50,810 nucleotides of DNA from Actinomadura kijaniata NBRC 14229 (lineage in GTDB: Bacteria > Actinomycetota > Actinomycetes > Streptosporangiales > Streptosporangiaceae): NCBI RefSeq assembly GCF_001552175.1, contig NZ_BCQR01000083.1, positions 1 to 50,810 on the forward strand, given 5' to 3'. Shown piece by piece: positions 15,579 to 23,950 of the stretch (position 1 is the stretch's first letter; every line of letters begins with the position of its first letter). The position numbers were made by a program, and so were the translations under genes. The notes beneath the pieces are model-generated. The model ran no database searches, was not told the origin of the DNA, and saw nothing but the letters and a program-made list of their open reading frames with translations.

Positions 15579-16471
15579 ACCACGCCCGTCAGGTCCTCCG
15601 ACACCCGCCACAGGCGCTCGGCCAGGTCCCGCCGGCCCGAACGCGGCGGCGCCGCCACCTTCACCGGCGCGCCCCGGTACTGGAACCCGCGCGGGCCGTA
15701 CAGCGCGCCGCCCTCGGCGCCCGGCGCGGTCGCCGCGTACAGGGTCGGCAGGGCGCCCATCGCCGCCGACTGCGCCACGAGCGTGTTGGCGTAGGTCATC
15801 AGCCGCTCCTCCAGGCGGCGGCCCGTCATCCTCGCGCCCGCGGCCTGGAGGTTGGTGCTGGCGTAGCCGGGGTGGGCGGCGTTGCTCAGCAGGTCGGCGT
15901 AGCGGCGGTCGAGCTCCCTGGCGAACAGGATGTTCGCCAGCTTCGACTGCGCGTACGCCAGCCACTTGTTGTAGCGGCGCTCCCCCTGGAGGTCGTCCCA
16001 GCGGACGGCGCCCGCCCACGCGAAACCGCTGGTCACCGTGGTCACGCGGGGGGAGCCCGCGGCGCGCAGCGCGGGCAGCAGCAGGCCCGTGAGCGCGAAG
16101 TGGCCGAGATGGTTGGTGCCGAACTGCGTCTCGAAGCCGTCGGCGGTGGTGCGGCGCGGCAGGGCCATCACCCCGGCGTTGTTGACCAGCAGGTCCAGCG
16201 GCTCGTCACCGTGGCGCTTGGCGAACGCCCGCACCGAGGACAGGTCGGCCAGGTCCAGCGAGCCGAGGACGGCGTCGGCGTCGGGGGCGGCGGCGCGGAT
16301 CCGGTCGAGGGCCGCCCGCCCGCGTTCGGCGGAGCGGCAGGCCAGCACGACGGAGGCGCCGCGCCGGGCGAGGCCGAGCGCCGTGTGGTAGCCGAGGCCG
16401 CTGTTGGCCCCGGTGACGATCGCCCGCCGACCGGACAGGTCCGGGATGTCGGCCGCGCTCCATCCGCCCAT
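15566..16471 (-). CDS. Short-chain dehydrogenase/reductase
   Basis: A 301-residue NAD(P)-dependent oxidoreductase of the WW-domain oxidoreductase/retinol dehydrogenase-like type. It shows the cofactor motif TGANSGLG, DLADLSSV, NNAGVM, a catalytic YAQSK and a post-active-site HPGYASTNLQ segment. ACRS after the second strand favours NADP. Start ATG 16471 has GGGAGG upstream. The substrate is unknown. It has its own promoter (16503-16531). Confidence 0.92.
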   Translation of the reverse strand: MGGWSAADIPDLSGRRAIVTGANSGLGYHTALGLARRGASVVLACRSAERGRAALDRIRAAAPDADAVLGSLDLADLSSVRAFAKRHGDEPLDLLVNNAGVMALPRRTTADGFETQFGTNHLGHFALTGLLLPALRAAGSPRVTTVTSGFAWAGAVRWDDLQGERRYNKWLAYAQSKLANILFARELDRRYADLLSNAAHPGYASTNLQAAGARMTGRRLEERLMTYANTLVAQSAAMGALPTLYAATAPGAEGGALYGPRGFQYRGAPVKVAAPPRSGRRDLAERLWRVSEDLTGVVYES

Positions 16472-16502
16472 GGCGCACCTCCCACGTCATGCCGCCGACC
16501 CC

Positions 16503-16531
16503 AAGCTAGACGTGCCGTCGAATAGCGACAA
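16503..16531 (-). promoter_or_regulatory. Promoter of the SDR gene
   Basis: Minus strand: TTGTCG (16531-16526), 17 bp, TAGCTT (16508-16503). The predicted start is about 25 nt before the ATG, leaving room for the GGGAGG ribosome site. Confidence 0.55.
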
Positions 16532-16653
16532 CCGATCCCCGGCGATGTGTCCGACGACACAGTCCCGCCGGGCGTGGGGGGCGAGCATGGGGGAACGCGG
16601 AGACCACACGACCTGTCCCACGAGCCGTCCCGTGTGCGCGCCGCCCGCGAAGG

Positions 16654-16679
16654 ACTCCGCCCGGCGAGCCGGGCGGAGT
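16654..16679 (-). terminator. Terminator after the glutathione peroxidase gene
   Basis: Perfect 12-bp arms (ACTCCGCCCGGC and complement) with a GA centre. It lies about 65 bp beyond the peroxidase stop in the direction of transcription. No U-tract, as is common in high-GC actinomycetes. Confidence 0.65.
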
Positions 16680-16742
16680 GCCTCGCCCACGGCGCCCTCC
16701 GCGCCGGGTGTCGGGGGGTGTCGGGCGGGCGTCAGGCGGGCG

Positions 16743-17231
16743 TCAGGCGGGGAGGTGCTTCTCGATCGCGGCCACGACCTCGTCGGACTCGGGCCCGACC
16801 TGCGGCGCGAAGCGCGCGACGACCGTGCCGTCCGGCGCGACCAGGAACTTCTCGAAGTTCCAGCGGATGTCGCCGGTGTGACCCTCGGCATCGGGGACGT
16901 CGACCAGCTCGCGGTACAGGGGGTGCCGTCCCTCCCCGTTGACCTCGACCTTCTCGGTCAGCGGGAAGGTCACGCCGTAGGTGGTCGAGCAGAACGCCTC
17001 GATCTCCTCCGGCGTGCCCGGCTCCTGTCCCAGGAACTGGTTGCAGGGGACGCCGAGCACGGTGAAACCGCGTTCGGCGTAGCGTTCCTGGAGCTGCTCC
17101 AGGCCCGTGTACTGGGGCGTCAGGCCGCACTTGGAGGCGACGTTGACGACGAGCACGACCTTGCCCCGGTACCGCGCGAGGTCCGCGGAACCGCCACGCA
17201 GACCACCGATCTCCACATCGAAGACAGACAT
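16743..17231 (-). CDS. Glutathione peroxidase family protein (BtuE-like)
   Basis: A 162-residue thiol peroxidase. It shows NVASKCGLTPQYTGLE with the peroxidatic cysteine, GVPCNQFLGQEPGT with the conserved Gln and second Cys, and WNFEKFLV. Bacterial homologues with Cys in place of selenocysteine usually use thioredoxin (actinomycetes lack glutathione), so it probably reduces lipid or organic hydroperoxides. A -10-like TAAGAT (minus strand, 17244-17239) sits 7 nt before the ATG, so the transcript may be leaderless. Confidence 0.93.
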   Translation of the reverse strand: MSVFDVEIGGLRGGSADLARYRGKVVLVVNVASKCGLTPQYTGLEQLQERYAERGFTVLGVPCNQFLGQEPGTPEEIEAFCSTTYGVTFPLTEKVEVNGEGRHPLYRELVDVPDAEGHTGDIRWNFEKFLVAPDGTVVARFAPQVGPESDEVVAAIEKHLPA

Positions 17232-17274
17232 GCGGCCGATCTTAGGCGGCGGGCGCGCGTCCTCCCGCCCGGCG

Positions 17275-17430
17275 TCAGGTGCCGAGCGTGTTCACGAAGG
17301 TGGCGAGCTGCTGCCCCGCCCTGCCGAGCTGGTCGAACGCGTTGTTCACCACCCCGGCCGCGGCTCTCGGGGAGGTGAGAAGGTAGAAGATGACGAAGGC
17401 GATGGCCACATAGCGGAGGTTCTTCTTCAT
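17275..17430 (-). CDS. 51-residue membrane peptide, copy 1
   Basis: It starts MKKNLRYVAIAFVIFYLLTS, a single N-terminal helix with a Lys-Lys start, and ends in a short amphipathic segment (AFDQLGRAGQQLATFVNTLG). AGGGACGG lies 7 nt before the ATG. It is paralogous to the 51-residue peptide at 17601-17756: same length, same KK-x-L start, AIAFV core, VN-x-A and final FV. Function unknown. It is probably inserted in the membrane with the tail outside. Confidence 0.7.
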   Translation of the reverse strand: MKKNLRYVAIAFVIFYLLTSPRAAAGVVNNAFDQLGRAGQQLATFVNTLGT

Positions 17431-17562
17431 CCGAACGCCGTCCCTGTTGTAGCGCAGCGACACAACACTGACCCGATCAGATTGTGCCCATCTGCTCCGA
17501 CCCGCAAAGCGGGATTTTACTGTGACGGCGCGGCAAGCGGATGGTGCCCGGCGCGCGAAGAA

Positions 17563-17587
17563 GCCCCGCACCCAAGGGGCACGGGGC
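17563..17587 (-). terminator. Terminator after 51-residue peptide copy 2
   Basis: Arms GCCCCG and CGGGGC, with an inner CCC/GGG pairing, lie 13 bp beyond the stop of the second 51-residue gene. Confidence 0.5.
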
Positions 17588-17600
17588 GGTCACGGAGCCG

Positions 17601-17756
17601 TCAGGGAATGGCGCTCACGAACTGTGACAGCGACTCGGCGGCGCCGCCGAGACCCCCCAACGCGCTGTTGACCAGGTTGGCCGCGCCCTCGGGGCGGCTG
17701 ATGACGTACCAGGCGACGAAGGCGATGGCGCCCAGCTTCAGGTGCTTCTTGTTCAC
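17601..17756 (-). CDS. 51-residue membrane peptide, copy 2
   Basis: It starts with GTG at 17756: (M)NKKHLKLGAIAFVAWYVIS, then RPEGAANLVNSALGGLGGAAESLSQFVSAIP in short segments. It is exactly as long as copy 1 and aligns without gaps at KK, L, AIAFV, Y, P, AA, VN, A, LG and FV. A GGGTGGGGGA stretch precedes the GTG. The two genes are separated by 170 bp with a terminator, so they are probably transcribed separately. Function unknown. Confidence 0.65.
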   Translation of the reverse strand: MNKKHLKLGAIAFVAWYVISRPEGAANLVNSALGGLGGAAESLSQFVSAIP

Positions 17757-17853
17757 GGTCCCCCACCCTATGCAGTCAGTTGCCTACGCAGGGTAGTTCC
17801 CCGAGTGACGGCGATCACATACCAACGCGGGGTAAAAAGGCCGTGTCCGCGCC

Positions 17854-18150
17854 TCAGTCGGCGCCGCCGCGGCGCGTCAGGTAGTCGATGTAGAGGGGGC
17901 GCAGCGCCTCGCCGAGCTCCCCCTCGTCGGCGTGGGCGAACTCGTCCAGCAGCGACAGGCCGTGCAGCATGTCGAACTTCGCGCGGTCGACCTCCCCGAG
18001 CGCCGCGGCGGCGGCCGGGATGGCGCGCAGCAGCTCCCACAGGAACCCGACGTCGCGCCGGGCCTTGGCCAGTGCCAGGGCGCGGTCGTGGAGGTCCTTC
18101 GTCGACAGGGCGTCCAGGTCGGCACCCGCACCAGGCGTCACATCCGTCAT
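17854..18150 (-). CDS. Conserved 98-residue hypothetical protein
   Basis: A soluble helical protein (LSTKDLHDRALALAKARRDV, GFLWELLRAIPAAAAALGEV, then FDMLHGLSLLDEFAHADEGE). I recall similar short proteins in other actinomycetes but no function. TACAGT (minus strand, 18163-18158) lies 7 nt before ATG 18150 and there is no ribosome site, so a leaderless transcript is likely. Confidence 0.75.
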   Translation of the reverse strand: MTDVTPGAGADLDALSTKDLHDRALALAKARRDVGFLWELLRAIPAAAAALGEVDRAKFDMLHGLSLLDEFAHADEGELGEALRPLYIDYLTRRGGAD

Positions 18151-18300
18151 GCGACGACTGTAACCGGCGCCCGCGGCCCGTTCGCGGACCCCCTCGGCGA
18201 CGGGCCGCGCCCACCACCGGTCACCCGGCCACGGACATCACCCGGCCACGCCGTCACACTGTCCGCCGCCACCCGGTCACGACACCACCCGGTCACGACG

Positions 18301-19461
18301 TCACTTGGTCACGACGTCGGCGGGCACCCGCTGGTCGTTGCGGAGCGCCTCGAACAGCCGTCCCGCGCGGTTCCGGTCCCAGGTGATGTAGGCGCCGACG
18401 CCGGGCGCCGAGCCGTTGCCGCCGATCGGGACGGTCGTGGTGACGCCGTCGCCGCCGGTGACGCCGCGCATCGCCCACATCATCCGCACCAGGTCGTACA
18501 GGTGGTCGTTCTCGTCGACGGTGAAGTTCTCGGTGGCGTTGAGCGCCAGCGGGACGCTGCGGAACGGGTTGAACATCACCGAGGGGCTGGTGGCGCGCTT
18601 CATCAGCGCCCCGAAGAACTGCCGCTGCCGCTGCACCCGGTCCAGGTCGGCGCGGGCCGAGGCGCGGGTGCGGACGTAGCCGAGGGCCTTGGCGCCGTCG
18701 AGCTCCTGGCAACCGGGCCGGAGGTTCAGTCCCGCCTTGGGGTCGCGCATCGGCTCCTTGACGCACATCTCCACGCCGCCGATCGCGTCGACGACGCCGA
18801 CGAACCCGCCGAACCCGATCTCGGCGTAGTGGTCGATCCGCACGCCGGTGGCCTTCTCGACGGTCTGCACCAGCAGCTTGGGGCCGCCGAACGCGAACGC
18901 CGCGTTGAGCTTGTTGCTGCCGCGGCCGGGGATCGGGACGTAGGAGTCGCGCGGCAGGCTGACCAGCGTGGTGCCGCCCGCTCCGTAGTGCAGCAGCATC
19001 ATCGAGTCGGTCCGGCGGCCCTCGGCGCGGCCGGTCGCCATGCGCCTGCGGTCAGCCCGGCTGAGGCCCTCGCGGCTGTCGGAGCCCACGATCAGCCAGT
19101 TGGTGCCGGGGGTGTCCGCGACGCGGCCCGCGTAGTCCTGGAGCACCGCCTCGCGCTTCAGCCGGGAGTCCAGGTAGAAGTAGCCGCCGACGCCGACCAG
19201 CAGCACCACGGCCACGAGCCCGGCCAGGACCTTCGGCCAGCGGCGGCCCCGCCGGACCGGCGGGCGCCGCCGGCGCCCGCCGTCGTGGTCGTCGTAGGAG
19301 GCGTAGGGGTCCCGGTCGTAGGGGTCGTGCCCCTGGGCCTCGTAACCGTGGGTCTCGTGGCTGTAGGGGTCGCGACCGCGCGCGGCGCCGTAGCCCCGTA
19401 GCTGGTCCCCGTCATGGGCATAGGGGTCTTCAGCGGGTACGGGAGCGGGCCTGCGCGCCAC
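18301..19461 (-). CDS. LytR-CpsA-Psr (LCP) family protein
   Basis: About 386 residues. LCP enzymes transfer wall polymers from lipid carriers to peptidoglycan at the outer membrane-facing surface. A cytoplasmic N-terminus rich in DPY/YDD units (residues ~12-60) is followed by one helix (~77-97, VLAGLVAVVLLVGVGGYFYL). The LCP core follows: NWLIVGSDSR, RTDSMMLLHY, SLPRDSYVPIPG, KLNAAFAFGG, GGVEMCV and GYVRTRASARADLDRVQRQ. The key Asp/Arg residues are present. I chose GTG 19461 for AGGAAGGA 6 nt upstream; an upstream TTG (19527) has none. Confidence 0.92.
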   Translation of the reverse strand: MARRPAPVPAEDPYAHDGDQLRGYGAARGRDPYSHETHGYEAQGHDPYDRDPYASYDDHDGGRRRRPPVRRGRRWPKVLAGLVAVVLLVGVGGYFYLDSRLKREAVLQDYAGRVADTPGTNWLIVGSDSREGLSRADRRRMATGRAEGRRTDSMMLLHYGAGGTTLVSLPRDSYVPIPGRGSNKLNAAFAFGGPKLLVQTVEKATGVRIDHYAEIGFGGFVGVVDAIGGVEMCVKEPMRDPKAGLNLRPGCQELDGAKALGYVRTRASARADLDRVQRQRQFFGALMKRATSPSVMFNPFRSVPLALNATENFTVDENDHLYDLVRMMWAMRGVTGGDGVTTTVPIGGNGSAPGVGAYITWDRNRAGRLFEALRNDQRVPADVVTK

Positions 19462-19607
19462 GGGTCGTCCTTCCTGTACTCGGCCCGGGCGGGCCGACTG
19501 CGTGTCCGTTCCGTAGACCTTAGACAAAAGGGGGTGGTGTTCGCGTCCATCCCGCGCATGACGCCGCCGCCCCCGGCGTCACCGCGGCGGCGGAGGGCGC
19601 CCGCCCG

Positions 19608-22600
19608 TCAGATGTAGCCGAAGCCGATGCGCGCCGGGCGGTCCGGGGCCGGCGGCAGGTCCTCGGGGCGCAGCAGGCACACCTCGGCCGCGGTGATCGT
19701 CTCGGGGGCCGCGTCGGCGGCGGCGGTGAGCCGCCGCCCCTGCCGGGAGATGGTCTCCTCCAGCAGGTTGCGGACCAGGCGGGCGTTGCCGAACGACTCG
19801 TCGCGCGGCTCGGCCGCCAGCCGCCGCGCCACCGCCTCCAGCACCCCGTCGGACAGCGCGAACCCGTGGCCGGTGGCCATGTGCGCGAAGATCTCGACCA
19901 GTTCCTCGTCGGTGTAGTCGGGGAAGTGGATCCGCTTGGGGAACCGGGCGGCCAGGCCGGGGTTGGAGCGCAGGAACGCCTCCATCGGCCGGTCGTACCC
20001 GGCGACGATCACCACCAGGTCGGCGCGGTGCTCCTCCATCAGGGCGATCAGCTCGGCGACCGCCTCGTGGCCGAAGTCGCGCTGGTCGCCGCCGCCCATG
20101 GTGAGCGCGTACGCCTCGTCGATGAACAGCACCCCGCCGAGGGCGCGTTCGACGGCGGCGCGCACGCGCGGGGCGGTCTGCCCGACGTACTCGGCGACCA
20201 GCGCGGCGCGGGTCACCTCGACCAGGTGGCCCGACGACAGCAGGCCGAGGTCGGCGTAGACCTCGGCGACGAGCCGCGCGACGGTGGTCTTGGCGGTGCC
20301 GGGGTTGCCGGTGAACACCATGTGCCGGGCGGGCTGCGGGACCGGCTGCCCGGCCTCGCGGCGCAGCTCGCCGGAGCGGGCGTCGGCGACCAGGCCCGCG
20401 ACCTCGGACTTGACCGCCGCCAGCCCCACCAGCCGGTCGATCTCGGTGAGCGGGTCGCCGGGTCCCCGGCCGGTCTCCCGGTCGGGGACCAGGGAGTCGG
20501 GGACGTCGGCGGGCAGGATCTCGTCGAGGCGCTCGGTCTCGTCGACCACGCCGTCGGCCAGCACCCGGCGGCCCTGCAGCGCCACCGCCCACTCCAGCAG
20601 GTTCGCCGCCAGGCGGGCGTTGGCGAAGCCGGGCCCGCGCGGCGCGGCCCGCAGCAGCGCCGCGACCTTCTCCGCGACGCCGTCGGCGAGCGTGAGCCCC
20701 GACGCGGCGGCGCGCCGCTGGAACACCTCCGCCAGCTCGGCGTCGGTGAGGTCCGGGAAGTGGAGGGTCAGGGGGACGTGCGCGGCCAGCTCGGGGTTGG
20801 CGCGCAGCAGGCCGTTCAGCCCGTCCTCCGGCCCGGTCAGCACGATCACCAGGTCCTCGGGGTCGCTCTGCGCGGCGGCGACCAGCGCGTCCAGGGACTC
20901 GCGGCCGTAGGGGGCGTCGGGCGCGGCGAGGGTGTGCGGGTCGCGGACCACCAGCACGCCGCCCTGGGCGCGGCCGAGGGCCCGCCGCACCCGCATCGCG
21001 CCCTCGCCGGGCAGGTCGCCGAGCAGGTCGGCGCGCTCCACCTCGACCAGGTGGCCCGACGACAGCACGCCGAGGCCCGCGTAGACGCGGCCGAGGATCC
21101 CGGCGACGGTGCGGCGGCCGGTGCCGGGGTTCCCGGCGAACGCCAGGTGCCGGGGCCGCGCCCCGGCGCGCATCCCCGCCTCGCGGCGCAGGTGGACGGC
21201 GCGGGCCTCGGCGACCAGGGCGTGGATCTCGCGTTTGACCGGCGCGATGCCGACGCAGGCGTCCAGGTCGGCCAGGGGGTCGCCGGTGGCGTGGCCGGGC
21301 AGCAGCCGGTGCGGCAGGTCCGCCTCGGTGATCGTCGGCGCGTCGTCGTCGGTGTCGGCGGCAGGGTCGGTGGCAGGGTCGGTGGCAGGGTCGGTGGCAG
21401 GGGCGGCGGCGCTCTCCCGGGCCAGGGCGCGTTCGACGGCGGCGCTCGCGCACTGGGCGGCCAGGTGCTCGGCCAGCCGCGCGCCGCGCAGGTTCCGCAG
21501 CGCGGGGGTGCGGGCCAGCAGCGCCCCGGCGGCGCGCGCGGCCCCGGCGGTGACGTCCACGCCGCGGTCGGCCGCCGCGCGGCGGAACAGCTCCGCGTGG
21601 TCGGCCTCGGTGAAGTCGCGGGTCCGGGCCACCTCGAACGCGCGCACCAGCGCCGGGTTGACGTCGAACAGCCGCCGGTCGCCGTCGGCGTGGCACAGCG
21701 CGACCACGTCCAGGCCGGGCGACCGGGCCATCAGCCGCCGCAGCTCCTCCACGGCCGCCAGGCCGCAGCGCTCGTGGGCGGCCAGGCGCTCCAGGTCGTC
21801 GACCACCAGCAGCAGGCGGCCCTCGACGCAGTCGCGGACGCGCGCCTGGAGCCACAGGACCGCGTCGCTGACGCCGAGCGAGGCGAACACCTGGTCGGAG
21901 ATCCACAGCGCGTCGCGGATCGCGCCGCGTTCGACCAGCACGCGCTCGGCGAGCCGGACGGCGGTGCCCCGGCCGGTGCCCTCGGGCCCGGCGACCAGCA
22001 GCCGCAGCGGGCGCAGCCCGGCCAGCCGCGCGCCCAGGCCGTCCTGGAGCGTCCGGGTCAGCTCCGGCTGCCCGACCAGGGGCTCGCCCTCGCCCTCGGG
22101 CTCGGGCCCGGCGGCGGGCCCGGCGGGGGTGACGGGCTCGGCGGCGGTTTCGGCGGGGGGCTCGGCGGGGCGACGGGCGGCCAGCCGCTCGACGATCGGG
22201 TTGACGACGCGGCGGCCCGCGAACAGCCGCCGCAGGTCCGTCTGGAACGCCCGGATCGGCACCAGGCAGCGCGGGCTGGCCGCCGGGTCGGGCAGCCCCT
22301 GCGCCGCGCCGGTCACGCGTACCGCCATGTCGAGCCAGGCGCGGCAGGCGTCGGCCTCCCCCGCCACCAGGCCGCGCGCCAGCCAGGCGCGCACCTCCTG
22401 CTGCCAGGGCTCCACCGCGAAGTCGTCGCGCAGCGCGCGCAGGCGTTCGGTGAGGGTCTGGTGGCCGTCGGCGCCGAGCGGGACCGCCAGCTCGGCCGGG
22501 GCGGTCCGCACCTCGGCGGCCAGCAGCAGCCGGGCCAGCGCGTCGGGGAGGCGGTCGCCCTCCCCGACGGCGGCGACGAGGCGCCCGTGCGCGGCGGTCA

Positions 22601-23276
22601 GGCCCGCGACCGCCCAGTCCAGGTAGCCGACCGGGCCGGACAGCTCCGGCAGCAGCGCCAGCTCCTCGTCGGTCAGCCCGGCGGACCAGAGCTCGTCCAG
22701 GCGGTCCAGCGGGGCGGTCAGGTCCTGCTCGCGCAGCGCCGGGTCGGCGGCCCGCCGGTCGAACAGCCCGGCCAGCGCCCGCCGCCGCGCCGCCACCGGC
22801 TCCAGCCCCTCGAACACCTCCAGCCCGGCGCGGGCCAGCTCGTACATCACCGCGCGGCGTTCGGGGTCGTCCCCGGCGGGCTCGGGCAGCCACAGCCCCG
22901 GCGGGCGCCACCGGCCGCCCTGGGTGAACCAGGCGAACGGGTCGCGCACCGCCCGTTCCGGGGCGGCCAGGAAGTCGCCCAGCACCTCGTAGTCCACGTC
23001 GCCGCGCGACCCCGCCCGCACCGCCGAGGCGCCCAGCAGGAACGTCAGCAGCGACCACTGCTCGGCCCCGGTCACGGAGGTGTCGGGGCCGTAGAAGTCG
23101 CTGAGCCGCCGGGAGAGCACGGCCGCGCGCGGGTCGGCGTTGAACGCCACCGCGCGCTCCCGCATCCGCTCGTACAGCCCGTCCGGAACGCGCCAGGGCC
23201 CGAACGCGTAGACGTCCAGCACGGGCTCGTCGGTCAGCAGCAGTTCCAGATGGTCCGGCAACCGGGGCGCGCTCAC
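19608..23276 (-). CDS. Triple AAA+ (CbbX/EccA-like) ATPase
   Basis: A 1,222-residue protein. The N-terminal ~370 residues are helical and unassigned. Three AAA+ modules follow. Module 1 has Walker A GPEGTGRGT (~430) and Walker B LLLVVDDLE (~488). Module 2 has GNPGTGRRT (~715), with its Walker B region reading VLVVRDP (~774). Module 3 has GNPGTAKTT (~990) and VLFIDEAYAL (~1049). Only module 3 has the Walker A lysine and the DEA box. Modules 2 and 3 share a CbbX-type layout (LSSGHLVEV, then NPEL/NPGLAA and FANARL/FGNARL). It may remodel or unfold proteins. No type VII secretion gene is nearby. GTG 23276 has AAGGA ~10 nt upstream. Confidence 0.88.
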   Translation of the reverse strand: MSAPRLPDHLELLLTDEPVLDVYAFGPWRVPDGLYERMRERAVAFNADPRAAVLSRRLSDFYGPDTSVTGAEQWSLLTFLLGASAVRAGSRGDVDYEVLGDFLAAPERAVRDPFAWFTQGGRWRPPGLWLPEPAGDDPERRAVMYELARAGLEVFEGLEPVAARRRALAGLFDRRAADPALREQDLTAPLDRLDELWSAGLTDEELALLPELSGPVGYLDWAVAGLTAAHGRLVAAVGEGDRLPDALARLLLAAEVRTAPAELAVPLGADGHQTLTERLRALRDDFAVEPWQQEVRAWLARGLVAGEADACRAWLDMAVRVTGAAQGLPDPAASPRCLVPIRAFQTDLRRLFAGRRVVNPIVERLAARRPAEPPAETAAEPVTPAGPAAGPEPEGEGEPLVGQPELTRTLQDGLGARLAGLRPLRLLVAGPEGTGRGTAVRLAERVLVERGAIRDALWISDQVFASLGVSDAVLWLQARVRDCVEGRLLLVVDDLERLAAHERCGLAAVEELRRLMARSPGLDVVALCHADGDRRLFDVNPALVRAFEVARTRDFTEADHAELFRRAAADRGVDVTAGAARAAGALLARTPALRNLRGARLAEHLAAQCASAAVERALARESAAAPATDPATDPATDPAADTDDDAPTITEADLPHRLLPGHATGDPLADLDACVGIAPVKREIHALVAEARAVHLRREAGMRAGARPRHLAFAGNPGTGRRTVAGILGRVYAGLGVLSSGHLVEVERADLLGDLPGEGAMRVRRALGRAQGGVLVVRDPHTLAAPDAPYGRESLDALVAAAQSDPEDLVIVLTGPEDGLNGLLRANPELAAHVPLTLHFPDLTDAELAEVFQRRAAASGLTLADGVAEKVAALLRAAPRGPGFANARLAANLLEWAVALQGRRVLADGVVDETERLDEILPADVPDSLVPDRETGRGPGDPLTEIDRLVGLAAVKSEVAGLVADARSGELRREAGQPVPQPARHMVFTGNPGTAKTTVARLVAEVYADLGLLSSGHLVEVTRAALVAEYVGQTAPRVRAAVERALGGVLFIDEAYALTMGGGDQRDFGHEAVAELIALMEEHRADLVVIVAGYDRPMEAFLRSNPGLAARFPKRIHFPDYTDEELVEIFAHMATGHGFALSDGVLEAVARRLAAEPRDESFGNARLVRNLLEETISRQGRRLTAAADAAPETITAAEVCLLRPEDLPPAPDRPARIGFGYI
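21359..21402 (-). repeat. 12-bp tandem repeats encoding an (ATDP)n linker
   Basis: Three to four copies of GGCAGGGTCGGT encode the ATDPATDPATDP linker (~residues 626-640) between AAA+ modules 1 and 2. Confidence 0.7.
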
Positions 23277-23418
23277 CAGCGAGGGTCCTTGTCGTCAGGG
23301 GAACGGGTACCTGATGAGCACCCTACGGCGCGGGCCGATCACGCACATCCCTTCCGGCCCGTCCGGCCCGGCGCGCCGGGAAAAACCTCGATGGAACGCT
23401 CCGGTGGGCCGGTACCGC

Positions 23419-23447
23419 TTGGCAGGGCGGGGACCGTCCGCGATAGT
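23419..23447 (+). promoter_or_regulatory. Promoter of the STAS gene
   Basis: TTGGCA (23419-23424), 17 bp, GATAGT (23442-23447). The predicted start leaves a leader of about 60 nt that contains the GGAGGGGG ribosome site. Confidence 0.55.
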
Positions 23448-23512
23448 TGCCATATGGAAAGCTTTCGCCGGGGCTCCGGCGAGAGCACCCGGAACGGAGG
23501 GGGAACCACCCC

Positions 23513-23857
23513 GTGCTTCCACTGGAGATCACCGCGCGTCGGCATGGTGAGCGCACGCTCGTGAGCCTGCGCGGCGAGCTCGATCTCGCCAACGCCGACG
23601 ACCTCCGGAAACGGCTGCGCGCCGCCCGCGCCGCCCACGGAGACCATGTGGTGCTCGACCTGGCCGACCTGGAGTTCATGGACTCCCAGGGACTGTCGGT
23701 CCTGGTCAACTGCTACAAGGCCGTCACCGCCGCCGGTGGCAGCCTCACGCTCGCCGGTCCCCGACCCATCGTCCGCCGCACCCTGGAGATCACCGGGCTG
23801 CACCGCCGCATGCGGATCGTCCGCTCCCTGGAGGAGGCGCTGCCCCCGGTCCACTGA
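23513..23857 (+). CDS. STAS-domain anti-sigma factor antagonist
   Basis: A 114-residue single STAS domain (LPLEITARRHGERTLVSLRG, ELDLANADDLRKRL, then LDLADLEFMDSQGLSVLVN). The serine in FMDSQG is the usual phosphorylation site used by partner-switching kinases, as in SpoIIAA, RsbV and BldG. It would release a sigma factor by binding an anti-sigma factor. No cognate kinase or sigma gene lies beside it, so the partners are elsewhere. GTG 23513 is chosen for GGAGGGGG upstream and the start of homology. Confidence 0.88.
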   Translation: MLPLEITARRHGERTLVSLRGELDLANADDLRKRLRAARAAHGDHVVLDLADLEFMDSQGLSVLVNCYKAVTAAGGSLTLAGPRPIVRRTLEITGLHRRMRIVRSLEEALPPVH

Positions 23858-23905
23858 GCGGCACGGCCTCCGGCCGCCGCGCCCCTGACCGCCGTCCCCG
23901 CCGCG

Positions 23906-23931
23906 CCCCCGCGGCACTTCCGCCGCGGGGG
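23906..23931. terminator. Bidirectional terminator between STAS and SGNH genes
   Basis: Perfect 10-bp arms (CCCCCGCGGC and complement) around a 6-nt loop, placed between two convergent genes. Confidence 0.75.
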
Positions 23932-23950
23932 ACGGCCGTTCGGCCTGCGG

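Noticed and set aside
19608..23276. EccA of a type VII secretion system
   Set aside because: No EccB-E, WXG100 or mycosin gene lies within the window and the protein is about twice the usual EccA length.
19866..23564. A 1,232-codon plus-strand frame
   Set aside because: It is the mirror of the AAA+ gene, whose motifs and codon bias are clear on the minus strand.
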